Origin: Caballeronia udeis
GTDB lineage: Bacteria; Pseudomonadota; Gammaproteobacteria; Burkholderiales; Burkholderiaceae
Assembly (NCBI RefSeq): GCF_001544555.2
Contig: NZ_FCOK02000025.1
Coordinates: 1 to 64,000 of the forward strand
Direction of reading: 5' to 3'
Length of the DNA: 64,000 nucleotides
The notes below the pieces were generated by a model. That model was not told where the DNA came from and searched no databases. It saw only the letters and a list, made by a program, of their open reading frames with translations. A program made the position numbers and the translations under genes. This document shows, piece by piece, positions 1-7,981 of the stretch (positions within the stretch are counted from its first letter, which is position 1; each line of letters starts with the position of its first letter).

Positions 1-23
1 CTTCTTGAGCTCCAGTAGCGTGA

Positions 24-209
24 ACACGGTACTTTGCTGATGCTGCTTCAAGACGTTCAACTCCCACCTCCAAGGCTGGCCAAGGAGGTAAAAATAACGT
101 CCTGCTACACGGCGCGATTAGCGGCTACAGCTTGCTTATCTCAGACCGGAAGGTGGAGGAGTTTGAAGCGACCACACCCGGAGGAGTTTGGGTGACCGCC
201 CGGGCATAA
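24..209 (+). pseudogene. Possible C-terminal gene fragment, no start codon
   Basis: One plus-strand frame stays open from the stop at 21 to a TAA at 207-209, and its end (NNVLLHGAISGYSLL and following residues) reads like a real protein C-terminus. No plausible ATG, GTG or TTG start lies in the frame, although a strong AAGGAGGT sequence occurs at 82-89. It may be the tail of a gene disrupted at the left edge, or chance. No family recognised. Confidence 0.2.
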
Positions 210-635
210 CGTTCGTTTAGTATGAGTTCAAGTGTAGCTTGTGCCCAGAAAATGGCAAGGCAAATCGATAATCATATTCGTCAAGAGTGCGCCGCCCTTC
301 CCTTGTCAGTGGGCTATCACAGCAAGGCTGGACGGTCGGGGTTCGCACAAATTTTGGGCAGGATCGAGCATTCGTCTTTTCCGACTCGGCGGACTTCTTG
401 GGCTCTCAGGGGATTCCACAAAGAGGACCCAGAAACGCAGCGGTACCGGTACCCGTGTGTCTGGCTATCCATCATCTCCACCAGAAATTTTTCTGGGATA
501 TTCCAAAGAGACCATGCATAAAATGCATGCTTCGGCGATAGATCAACGCAGGAACACGAAGAGTCGAATCCTAAAAATTTTTTTGGACTGTATAGGCTGG
601 CTAACAAAGGCGATAACGGGACAGTCATCGAAGCG
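210..635. other. Stretch without a supported gene
   Basis: Several overlapping open frames exist on both strands but none shows a good ribosome-binding site together with protein-like composition. The one distinctive site is the 16-mer at 515-530, listed separately. Confidence 0.4.
515..530. repeat. 16-mer TGCATAAAATGCATGC, first copy
   Basis: This AT-rich, partly palindromic 16-mer recurs with one mismatch at 3828-3843, next to the replicase and HTH regulator genes. Two near-identical copies in non-coding DNA of one element suggest a regulator operator. That is inference only. Confidence 0.4.
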
Positions 636-809
636 TTATGGCAATGGACAAATCCAGTTTGGATACGCCTGATTAACCAACTCAGGTTCGTGGCGTTCCT
701 GCTTGTAAAATTCGAATGACTGAGTGCGCACGAGATGAAGCGCGAGGGCCTTATTGGTATTCGTTTGCTGCGCGAGTTCCTGCCTGACTTTTTCATAGGT
801 TGGGTACAT
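636..809 (-). CDS. Small hypothetical protein (57 aa)
   Basis: The minus-strand frame starts at an ATG (809) preceded by TTGGGGGAAATC, a usable Shine-Dalgarno. The protein (MYPTYEKVRQELAQQTNTNK...) is hydrophilic and helical with no recognised domain and no membrane segment. It follows the 911-1636 gene on the same strand and could share its transcript. It lies in low-GC accessory DNA. It could also be a chance frame. Confidence 0.35.
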   Translation of the reverse strand: MYPTYEKVRQELAQQTNTNKALALHLVRTQSFEFYKQERHEPELVNQAYPNWICPLP

Positions 810-910
810 GATTTCCCCCAAGTAAACGAAGAGTACCCTTGGTTCGAAAACTCAAGGGCACCCATTTACCGCATTCTACCGTTGTCGCTTGGGCGGCAAT
901 GCGCGACGGT

Positions 911-1636
911 CTAAAGCTTGACTGCGTGGTTCCCATCCTTCTGAAGAGTTTCCACGAAATAAGGCCCAATGATCCGCCCGGTCCCACTCGAATCGAGTGT
1001 ATTTTTGACAGCTTCAGCGCTGCCGTACTCTTCCGGACGTAGCAGGTTGGGCGACAACCGCCAATCGATGAATCCGGCCTGATCAACGAAGGCAGTTTGA
1101 TCAACGCCATCAAAGCGGTAGACAATCGCATACCTAACGTTGTCGTTATAAACCCGATCATTGAACGTAGCGGTATGCGTGGTAACGAGCGTGTTGTTAC
1201 TGCGTTTAGCGAAGCTAAACTGACTGGGCGGTGCGCCGTGCTTGCACTTCACCATTTTCGAAGCGGTGGATAGAAATATGTCGATTTTATGCAACTCTAT
1301 CCCTGGGCTCCATTCGAATGGTCGGTTTCCAACATAATAGTTGGACACTTCCGGTATTTCGACGTTGACTGCTTCATACGCTTTCAAAATGAGCGGCGGA
1401 TCGAAATCTTTGAGAGGAAGCACCATTCCATCAAATACTGCATGGGCTTTGAAAACCGCGAGCGAACGATCTTTCATGTTCATTATCGTCAAACGACTAA
1501 TGCTCGATGCCGCGTGACGCCTGCTGCTCCAGGTCGGTTGCACTACGATCCGATACCCTATCTTCGTCCAGGCGAAGTACAGCGTGAAAGGGATTGCTAC
1601 CAAGCCAAGATTGCGAAGAATATCGACGGCCGTCAT
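911..1636 (-). CDS. Hypothetical membrane-anchored protein
   Basis: About 241 residues. I chose the ATG at 1636 because a GGGGGG run lies 5 bases before it; the frame is open further upstream, but that part has no ribosome-binding site. Residues about 5-28 (ILRNLGLVAIPFTLYFAW) form one hydrophobic segment, followed by a soluble part, so the protein is probably inner-membrane anchored by its N-terminus. No domain recognised. It lies just upstream of and divergent from a phage gene, and may be phage cargo. Confidence 0.55.
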   Translation of the reverse strand: MTAVDILRNLGLVAIPFTLYFAWTKIGYRIVVQPTWSSRRHAASSISRLTIMNMKDRSLAVFKAHAVFDGMVLPLKDFDPPLILKAYEAVNVEIPEVSNYYVGNRPFEWSPGIELHKIDIFLSTASKMVKCKHGAPPSQFSFAKRSNNTLVTTHTATFNDRVYNDNVRYAIVYRFDGVDQTAFVDQAGFIDWRLSPNLLRPEEYGSAEAVKNTLDSSGTGRIIGPYFVETLQKDGNHAVKL

Positions 1637-1810
1637 GAAGCCCCCCGGTTTGTCAGATCGTTTTTTGTGGAGTTGCATATTGCCACGGCGGACAGTCTGC
1701 GCGAAGGCAAAACGCGTTGCGGAAATCCAGCTTGGATTCGCCGCATTGGTCAGTTCAGGTTGCCACAGCGTCCACCACCGCCGCATCGTCCATCAAGCGA
1801 ATGTCATAAA

Positions 1811-1837
1811 CTGAGATCGGTTAAATCATTTCCGATC
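1811..1837 (+). promoter_or_regulatory. Hairpin in front of the phage gene start
   Basis: AGATCGG and CCGATCT form an inverted repeat around an 11-12 base loop, ending just before the GAGGAG ribosome-binding site of the gene at 1852. It could mark a processing or translational control element. Confidence 0.35.
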
Positions 1838-1851
1838 TGAGGAGCACAAAA

Positions 1852-2187
1852 ATGCCGCTCTCCGCTAATGCAGGCGTCACAGTTCCAACGTTCCAATCGG
1901 ACGAAGTGAAGCATCGCCAAAAGATTTCCGAATGGGCCAAAGAGGTTAATCAAGGCCACATCAAGAATGTCGGCAATGTCACGCTGGCGGCTTCCACGTC
2001 AACCACGTTTGTGTCGGATGCACGAGTAGGTGCGCAGAGCTTCGTTAAGTTGATGCCAATGACGGCGAACGCGCTCTCGGCTATCCCTACCGTGTACGTT
2101 TCCTCGACGGGACGAGAAAACTTCACGTTGACGCACGGTAACAGCGCATCTACCGACAAGACATTTCGCTATTGCGTGCTTGGATAG
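1852..2187 (+). CDS. Phage virion-associated protein (111 aa)
   Basis: The ATG has a good upstream GAGGAG. The protein is Ser/Thr/Ala-rich with the pattern WAKEVNQGHIKNVGNVTLAA early and a C-terminal part of short beta-strand-like segments (FTLTHGNSASTDKTFRY). This pattern is seen in small conserved proteins encoded near head and ejection genes of podovirus-like phages; its exact role in the particle is not established. It shares strand with the virion genes from 4370 on but is separated from them by the minus-strand replicase gene. There is no signal peptide or membrane segment. Confidence 0.7.
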   Translation: MPLSANAGVTVPTFQSDEVKHRQKISEWAKEVNQGHIKNVGNVTLAASTSTTFVSDARVGAQSFVKLMPMTANALSAIPTVYVSSTGRENFTLTHGNSASTDKTFRYCVLG

Positions 2188-2664
2188 CATCCAGTTAGAC
2201 CACCGAAAATTCTCCGGATTCCGTGTAAATCGGGCTGCCGTGCCGTTTCTGGCCTTTATACGGCGCTACCACTCATTCAGTGACCCAAGCCCGCCAGATG
2301 CTGAATTTTTGCTTAGATCGCCCTTTCGCTTGGAGCGACGGGCTGACTCATATGCAGCGAAGTGAATCAGTGTCGACCTATTGCAGACTGCACACTACGG
2401 TTGCAGTCTGAAGGGCGGGCCGCTCAAGGCCCCGCCAGTTGGGATGATTGATGGAACGGCGGTTCCTTTCGCTGGAGATGCTTTTGAACCGTTCCGCCTG
2501 CGTCGCTCCGCTCGTCGGCGTAACAACCCACTTTGTGGCGCTCGGCGCTCTCGCGACCGACGCCAGGAGAGGAAAAATCGACAGCAGCTCAGCAGTAAAG
2601 CGTTCGCTTAAAAACACCTTAATAAAAGCATCTAATACCACTAGTCCCACCATTCGCCAAACCT
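2188..2664. other. Non-coding or uncertain stretch with inverted repeats
   Basis: It holds an inverted repeat (CAGACTGCA at 2384-2392 with TGCAGTCTG at 2402-2410) followed by a second GC-rich one (GGCGGG near 2415 with CCCGCC near 2435). A weak minus-strand frame covers 2378-2653. I see nothing else. Confidence 0.4.
2378..2653 (-). CDS. Doubtful hypothetical ORF (91 aa)
   Basis: An open frame from ATG 2653 encodes a protein with a hydrophobic N-terminus and an Arg/Asn-rich end. I have an impression of similar sequences annotated as hypothetical proteins in Burkholderia genomes, but I cannot verify it. There is no convincing ribosome-binding site, and the end contains the inverted repeats noted for this stretch. 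It may be a repetitive element rather than a gene. Confidence 0.22.
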   Translation of the reverse strand: MVGLVVLDAFIKVFLSERFTAELLSIFPLLASVARAPSATKWVVTPTSGATQAERFKSISSERNRRSINHPNWRGLERPALQTATVVCSLQ

Positions 2665-3609
2665 TTACCCATCAAGGCTCTGAGGAAGCCACTCCGGAAC
2701 CGTGCCGCGTCCCGCACGCCGCCGTTTTCGGAACCCGTTTTCGGTTAATTGGTTAGTGATTGCCTTGCGTGCTCCCTTGATTCCTTGCGCTTGCATCTCT
2801 GCCACAGTGCGCCATTTGCCGTCTGAGAACAGTTCTAGAAGGGCCTGCCGATTCGCATACTGAATCTTCCGCGCTCGTGTTTGTCCGCCTCTCGACATCT
2901 GCTCAGGGCTGTATTCCTTTGGTGAAACCGCTTGCAGCTTGGACGGCTTCCTTTCCAGAATCACGCCGTCATCGTCGCAAAGGATTCCAGGTGAAAAGCA
3001 GAAGATCGGGCGACGGTGTGTCCACATGAACACATTCGAGAATCTTGGATCCGGCGCTGGAAGGACACCCATGTCGTCAGCCATGGATTCGAGGCTGTGA
3101 TCCCCGCTAAGTTGAGTCGTGTTTGCCCCGAATCGCAACGGATGGGGAATAACGTCACCGATCCCGCCGACCAACCGGCACGGCGCAAGCGCCCGCATTA
3201 GGCCAGTGGCGACCTGATACAAGAACTGTCTCGGGGCTAAGCGGTCATTTTTCCGCGTCCAAACCGGCTCTGTTAGCTTCCAGCGCAGATAGACGCCAGC
3301 GCGTTCGATGCTCACCATGCTTGGAATCGGTACGCCAGCGCGCCGCCACGCCCGTTCTGTTGCGCAACCTATCGACGGCACTCGCAGCACGTTTGCGAGG
3401 TGATCTTCCCCGACCAGCACGACAAGATCATGTTGCCGAAACCCTTGATGAGCGGGATAGAAGACATGCGGTGACCAAAAGTCCAAATAATTGGACCCCG
3501 CCAATCGATTGGATACAAATTTCGACGTAATGCCCTGATCTTCAGGCCCAATTTCCCTAAAACCATCGAAAATCTGCACTACGGGCTGATCGATTTGTGC
3601 TATATTCAT
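2665..3609 (-). CDS. ColE2-type replicase-like protein
   Basis: About 314 residues from the ATG at 3609; an upstream ATG at 3660 is in frame but less likely. The middle part (YLRWKLTEPVWTRKN, then RQFLYQVATGLMRAL and GGIGDVIPHPLRF) resembles the replicase family of theta plasmids and some phages, in which a protein related to ColE2 Rep primes replication at an origin. The C-terminal third is basic (NGFRKRRRAGRGTVPEW) and could bind DNA through a winged helix. It is transcribed away from the HTH gene at 3933, and the 320-bp gap between them holds repeats suited to an origin or operator. The assignment is by pattern memory. A different phage replication protein is possible. Confidence 0.6.
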   Translation of the reverse strand: MNIAQIDQPVVQIFDGFREIGPEDQGITSKFVSNRLAGSNYLDFWSPHVFYPAHQGFRQHDLVVLVGEDHLANVLRVPSIGCATERAWRRAGVPIPSMVSIERAGVYLRWKLTEPVWTRKNDRLAPRQFLYQVATGLMRALAPCRLVGGIGDVIPHPLRFGANTTQLSGDHSLESMADDMGVLPAPDPRFSNVFMWTHRRPIFCFSPGILCDDDGVILERKPSKLQAVSPKEYSPEQMSRGGQTRARKIQYANRQALLELFSDGKWRTVAEMQAQGIKGARKAITNQLTENGFRKRRRAGRGTVPEWLPQSLDG

Positions 3610-3688
3610 CGCTAATGACTCACTTATCCGTGATTCATTGATGTAATGCAGGGTTCGCATCCCTGTTGTCGTACAGCATCACTCCAAG

Positions 3689-3722
3689 AGCCGCCCGAGA
3701 AATCCGGCGGCTTTCTTTTTTG
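3689..3722 (+). terminator. Rho-independent terminator
   Basis: AGCCGCC (3689-3695) and GGCGGCT (3706-3712) form a perfect 7-bp stem followed by TTTCTTTTTT. It faces the plus strand, upstream of the HTH regulator, and would block transcripts running antisense to the replicase gene from reaching the regulator. Confidence 0.75.
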
Positions 3723-3827
3723 TCCTTCCATCGACGATCTATTCCGCCGATGTCGAGAATGATACGCTTGCGCTTCGTAACATGAAGTCGATTTTTGCGC
3801 GTCCAAGGTATTCGTGTCATTCCTATG

Positions 3828-3843
3828 TGCATTAAATGCATGC
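3828..3843. repeat. 16-mer TGCATTAAATGCATGC, second copy
   Basis: This differs by one base from the copy at 515-530. It lies in the divergent gap between the replicase gene and the HTH gene, a natural operator position for the HTH protein. Confidence 0.45.
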
Positions 3844-3845
3844 AC

Positions 3846-3868
3846 AGAGAATTTTTCACCAATTCTCT
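3846..3868. promoter_or_regulatory. Inverted repeat AGAGAATT / AATTCTCT
   Basis: Perfect 8-bp arms with a 7-bp spacer lie directly upstream of the putative promoter of the HTH gene. It is a candidate operator. Confidence 0.45.
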
Positions 3869-3879
3869 CTAAAGTAGAC

Positions 3880-3907
3880 TTGATTTCTCACTCTGGGCGA
3901 GTATTCT
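3880..3907 (+). promoter_or_regulatory. Putative sigma-70 promoter of the HTH gene
   Basis: TTGATT (3880-3885), a 16-bp spacer and TATTCT (3902-3907). Transcription would start near 3914, after the ATG at 3909. This supports the ATG at 3933 as the real start of the following gene. Confidence 0.45.
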
Positions 3908-3932
3908 GATGCCTATCACTTGGAGTTGGGAA

Positions 3933-4163
3933 ATGCCCAATAAGACGGAAGCGGTACGTGATTGGCTTCAGAACGCGGCGTATGGGGATCGCACCGCGAT
4001 TGCCCGTTCTGCGGGTATTTTGCCTTTAACTGCGCTACGTGTTTGTCATGGGCAAACGACTCCACGCCAAGCGATGATTGAGAAATTCGAGAAAGCGGCA
4101 CTAATCAGACGGCAAGCACTCCTTGAGGAATTATTGTTGGTAGAGCGTGTGCTTATGAAGTAA
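3933..4163 (+). CDS. Small HTH phage regulator (76 aa)
   Basis: I chose the ATG at 3933 because GGAG lies upstream of it and the likely promoter ends at 3907. Residues about 18-50 (DRTAIARSAGILPLTALRVCHG) fit a Cro/CI-type helix-turn-helix, followed by a long charged helix. The size and the divergent position next to a replication gene fit a phage or plasmid copy-control or lysogeny regulator. Probable targets are the repeats at 515-530 and 3828-3868. No closer family assignment is possible. Confidence 0.6.
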   Translation: MPNKTEAVRDWLQNAAYGDRTAIARSAGILPLTALRVCHGQTTPRQAMIEKFEKAALIRRQALLEELLLVERVLMK

Positions 4164-4290
4164 ATGCGGCAACGAATAGGCATTAAATCCTTCGTGACGG
4201 GGATGTAATAGAATGGCATTGAGCTAATCGACGTGACGTTGATTTAAGTCTCAAACTTCAATCTGCCTTGGTGGCGGTAGTGGCACGGAG

Positions 4291-4342
4291 AAAACCGATA
4301 AATTGCGGCTGCGTTTTTGCGGCTGGATTTGTCGGTTTTTTT
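4291..4342. terminator. Long hairpin terminator
   Basis: AAAACCGATAAA (4291-4302) pairs with TTTGTCGGTTTT (4328-4339) with one G-T pair, and a T-run follows on the plus strand. It terminates the upstream regulator transcript. It also argues that the following gene starts at 4370 and not at the upstream in-frame start at 4268. Confidence 0.6.
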
Positions 4343-4369
4343 ATTTGTTCATTTCGGATAGGTGATGAA

Positions 4370-4660
4370 ATGACCGGTGATGAGCTTTACACGCGATTGT
4401 TGACTGAGCCAGCCTGTCTCTATTACTTGGGCGGCATGGTCGGTGCATGTGTTCGTGGCCCTAGCCCGGAGTCGGCTAACCAGTTTAACGAATCGTTCAC
4501 AGAGCTTCATAAGCGCTTGCCGCACGAAGTTATGCTCGCTATCGATGAACAGATTCCCGGCTTGATCACAGACATGCGCTCGCGTATCGATTCTGGCGAG
4601 TTGACGTTGGCCGATCTGGAACGCTCCGCCCAAGGCGGAAGCGAAGGTTCATTGAATTAG
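4370..4660 (+). CDS. Hypothetical phage protein (96 aa)
   Basis: It starts at ATG 4370 (MTGDELYTRLL), downstream of the hairpin. The protein is acidic and mostly helical with no membrane segment or recognised domain. It is the first gene of the plus-strand run leading into the three large virion proteins, 129 bp before the next start, so it probably belongs to the same late transcript. Confidence 0.55.
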   Translation: MTGDELYTRLLTEPACLYYLGGMVGACVRGPSPESANQFNESFTELHKRLPHEVMLAIDEQIPGLITDMRSRIDSGELTLADLERSAQGGSEGSLN

Positions 4661-4789
4661 TTTTAACAGTTGAACGCCGACTCGTGATGAGCGGCCATCT
4701 TATGAGTTTGTAACGGAAGCGAAGACGGCCTGATGCCGTCATCGTCTCGCCCGGCGACCCATTCAATTTAAAAATTGAGGGGGTGTGCT

Positions 4790-6367
4790 GTGAGCGGAGG
4801 GGGAACGAATACAGTCCAATCAAGCCAGCCGAACGATATTGTCGCTGGACATTTGGGCGACCTCTATAACGGTTCACAGGTACTTGCTAACACTGGCGGA
4901 CCCAGCATCAACACGGGCCAAGTCAGCCCATTCAATGCCAACCAGCAAGCGGCGCTCACCACACTGGCGAATATCGGTGCGGGTAACTCATACGGCAATC
5001 TCACGGACGCCCAGGCGAATGCGCTGGGCACGTCCTATAACCTGTCCAACGGAACGACCAACGGCCAGATGACCTTGCAGGGCATCGCCAACGGTTCGAA
5101 CGCTGGTACCCAGGCGCTCTGGGCACAGGGTCAAGCCAACGGCACACCCGGCAACTCGATTCTCTCGACGCTCGCGCAGGGCGGCGGCGTAGGCAATACG
5201 CTGCTTCAGCAAATCCTCTACGGCCAGGGCGCGGGGATGCAAGGATTGGGTTCGATCCTCAACGGTTCGAACGCTGGCATCCAGGGCTTGCAGGGCATCG
5301 TCAATGGATCGACGCCAGCCACCCAGGCATTGACCGGCATCGCTAACGGTTCGAATGCGGCCGATCAGTATTTGCAAAGCACGCTGAACCCGAACTATAC
5401 GAACGTCGCAAGCAATCCGAACCTTCAGGCAGCAATGAAGGCGGCGGACTACAACACGACGTTGAACTATACGAACGCCGTTGCTCCGTCCTTGGCGTCG
5501 CAGTTCTCGGCAGCAGGACGTTTCGGATCGGGAGCACAGGTGCAAGCCGGTGGCCTTGCGCAAAACGCATTGGCAACGCAACTCGCCAACACCAACTCCG
5601 GGCTGGCGAATCAGGACTATATGCAAATGCTCGGCCAGCAAAGTGCCAATGCTGGCACGCTGGGCGGATTGCAATCAGGAGCCGCCAGTGCGCTGGGCGG
5701 ACTCCAGTCCGGTGCGGCGGCGAACATCGGTCAGTTGCAGGGCACGGCGGCACAGAACTACACGGCCAACCAAGCGACGGCCGGGAACGACCTCAACGCC
5801 AACCAGACCGCAGCATCGAACGATCTCAATAGCTCGATGTACAACGCCAACAATGCGCTGGTCAATGCGCAGACCCAGGCAGGCGGCGCGCTGACCAACA
5901 GCCAGTTGGCCGGACAGAGCGCATTGCAGACCGCAGCCCTCCAGGGCGCGAACAATGCGAACCTTCAGTTCGGTGCGGGTTCGACGCAGCAGCAACAGAG
6001 CCAAGCGCAGTTGACGTCGCTGATTAATCAGTTGAACCAGAATGCAATGCAGCCGTACAACGACATGAATTGGCTTTCATCGATCTTGAGCGGTACGGCG
6101 AATATCGGTACCTCCGGTCAGAGCACAACCGGCTCTACCATCAATCCGTACACGACTGCGATCGGCGGCACGGGCGCTTTGTATCAAAGCGGCGCGCTGG
6201 GTGGCTTGTCTAGTTTGTTGGGCGGCGGCAGTACCGCAGGCGCATTCGGTACGCCGCTGTTCACGGCGGCAGTAGGGAGCACGGCAGCAGATACGGGCGG
6301 CATGTCTGCGTTGATGGGTCTCGGTGGCTTTATGGCCGATGCCGCACCTATGGCAATGGCAGCATAA
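4790..6367 (+). CDS. Phage virion/ejection-type protein, Gly/Asn/Ala/Gln-rich
   Basis: It starts at GTG 4790, 7 bases after GAGGGGG; the frame is open slightly upstream, to a TTG at 4775, but with no ribosome-binding site. It encodes 525 residues. The N-terminus (SGGGTNTVQSSQPND...LGDLYN) resembles a class of podovirus structural proteins encoded just before the ejection lysozyme gene. The middle holds degenerate repeats such as GSNAG..L.GI.NGS (codons in about 5090-5370) and LQSGAA (about 5670-5720). The C-terminus is hydrophobic and Ala/Gly-rich (about 6170-6360). It probably belongs to the tail or ejection apparatus, by context; the exact role is unknown. Confidence 0.65.
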   Translation: MSGGGTNTVQSSQPNDIVAGHLGDLYNGSQVLANTGGPSINTGQVSPFNANQQAALTTLANIGAGNSYGNLTDAQANALGTSYNLSNGTTNGQMTLQGIANGSNAGTQALWAQGQANGTPGNSILSTLAQGGGVGNTLLQQILYGQGAGMQGLGSILNGSNAGIQGLQGIVNGSTPATQALTGIANGSNAADQYLQSTLNPNYTNVASNPNLQAAMKAADYNTTLNYTNAVAPSLASQFSAAGRFGSGAQVQAGGLAQNALATQLANTNSGLANQDYMQMLGQQSANAGTLGGLQSGAASALGGLQSGAAANIGQLQGTAAQNYTANQATAGNDLNANQTAASNDLNSSMYNANNALVNAQTQAGGALTNSQLAGQSALQTAALQGANNANLQFGAGSTQQQQSQAQLTSLINQLNQNAMQPYNDMNWLSSILSGTANIGTSGQSTTGSTINPYTTAIGGTGALYQSGALGGLSSLLGGGSTAGAFGTPLFTAAVGSTAADTGGMSALMGLGGFMADAAPMAMAA

Positions 6368-6376
6368 GGAACGATC

Positions 6377-7981
6377 ATGGCTGAGCAAATACCCGATCCA
6401 ATGGACCCCAACCCGCTTAACGCAGGCAGTAACGCTAGCGGGATTGACTTCAATAGCTTAGCAAACAATCCGATGTTGACCACGTTTTTGTCGATGATCG
6501 GTTCTAACCAGAATCCGGCCGCTGCATTTTCTGGTGGACTTCAAAATGCACTACAAGCCCGTCAAGCTAACAACCAGAACCAAATGCAGCAACTACAGTT
6601 AGCGCAGTTGAAGGCGCGGCAGAACTTCAATCCTATGCAGTACCTTTTGTCTCAGCAAGCGGCCCAACAGCCGCAGCAAGCGGCAGGCCCCGCAACGCAA
6701 GCGGCGCTGGCAGGCCAGCAAGGGGCGAGCAACGCCCAGCAGATTGCAGGCAACACGACGACCCCGTATCAAGCCCCTCCGGGTGCGATCGGCAACGTCG
6801 ATATGGCCGGGTTGCTCTCGGGCGCGGCCAAGGCCGGGATGTCTCCGGAGGAAGCCCAACAGATGGCAGGCGTCATTGACCCGATGACCGCCATTCGCAT
6901 GAAGCTGATGTCGCAACCGGCCGTCTCAGTCGCGCCGGGTGCATCGCTCGTCTCTCCCGGACTCGCTCAGATTCAGGCGATGCAGAACCCCCAAGGCGGT
7001 GGCGCGGGAGGTGCGCAACCTGCTGCTGGGAACGCTGGCGCTGGGCAACCGAGTGTTCTGGGTGCGCCCGGTGCACAACCCGGTGCGCTCTTCACCAACA
7101 CCAACTTGCCGCCCGATTCGCAAGCAGCGCAGGTGATGAATCTGACTCGCGCTCGCGACATGTACGCACCCAATGGTCCCACTCCCGATCCAGCTAAATT
7201 TGCGTCTTTGGATGCCGCGTTGACCAAGGCAACCGGTGCGCAGGAACAATCGCTCGCGCAGCAGAAGCAAAACATCGAAAATGTGAAGACGTATGGCGAT
7301 CCGGCCTTGTATGAACCCTACGCTCAAGCCGTTGCCAAAGGACAAATGCCCCCGCCATCGAACCGCACTCAGACGCCAGCCACGCAGGCTTTTCAAGCTC
7401 GTGTGCTTCAGATCAATCCGAATTACGACGCAAAGGACTACGAAGCCAAGCAACAGGCGGTCAACTCGTTTGCGTCTGGACCTCACGGCGATATCCTCCG
7501 TTCACAAGCCGTTGCCATTAACCACCTTGGGCAACTAAATACGCTGGTGGACGCACTGGGGAACGGCAACATGCCTATCGTCAATCAGGTCGCGAATGAA
7601 TGGGCTAAGCAAAACGGCGGCACTGCCCCTACGAACTTCGACGCCGCTAAGCCTATCGTTACGGACGAAGTGATGAAAGCCGTGCTTGGCGCGGGCGGCG
7701 CTTTGGGCGATCGCGATACGGCCCAGAAAGCACTCGATAGCGCGTTGACCACACCTCAATTGAAAGGTGTTCTCAACCAGTACACGGGATTGTTATACGG
7801 TCAGCGCCAAGGGCTTGCACAACAGTATCAAACGGCAACAGGCCGGACCGATTTCGAGTCTCGATTCCCGATAATCGGAAGTAGCTCGCAGGCTCAAACG
7901 CCTAGCGCTGCGAATCCCGCATCTAACTTTTCGCAAGCTGACAGACTGGCGGAAGCACGTCGCCGGGGGTTGATCAAATAA
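6377..7981 (+). CDS. Phage internal virion/ejection-type protein
   Basis: 534 residues, Gln/Ala/Asn-rich in the first third (QLQLAQLKARQNFNPMQYLL) and more globular after residue 250. There is no signal peptide. It starts 9 bp after the preceding virion gene, and its stop overlaps the ATG of the next by one base (TAATG), so translation is coupled. Gene order and composition fit the second of three ejection proteins of a podovirus-like phage. No enzymatic motif seen. Confidence 0.65.
   Translation: MAEQIPDPMDPNPLNAGSNASGIDFNSLANNPMLTTFLSMIGSNQNPAAAFSGGLQNALQARQANNQNQMQQLQLAQLKARQNFNPMQYLLSQQAAQQPQQAAGPATQAALAGQQGASNAQQIAGNTTTPYQAPPGAIGNVDMAGLLSGAAKAGMSPEEAQQMAGVIDPMTAIRMKLMSQPAVSVAPGASLVSPGLAQIQAMQNPQGGGAGGAQPAAGNAGAGQPSVLGAPGAQPGALFTNTNLPPDSQAAQVMNLTRARDMYAPNGPTPDPAKFASLDAALTKATGAQEQSLAQQKQNIENVKTYGDPALYEPYAQAVAKGQMPPPSNRTQTPATQAFQARVLQINPNYDAKDYEAKQQAVNSFASGPHGDILRSQAVAINHLGQLNTLVDALGNGNMPIVNQVANEWAKQNGGTAPTNFDAAKPIVTDEVMKAVLGAGGALGDRDTAQKALDSALTTPQLKGVLNQYTGLLYGQRQGLAQQYQTATGRTDFESRFPIIGSSSQAQTPSAANPASNFSQADRLAEARRRGLIK

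Noticed and set aside
3649..3672. tRNA-like T-arm (CAGGG TTCGCAT CCCTG), possible attachment site remnant
   Set aside because: The loop breaks the T-loop consensus (no A at the conserved place) and no acceptor stem or CCA end follows at the right distance.
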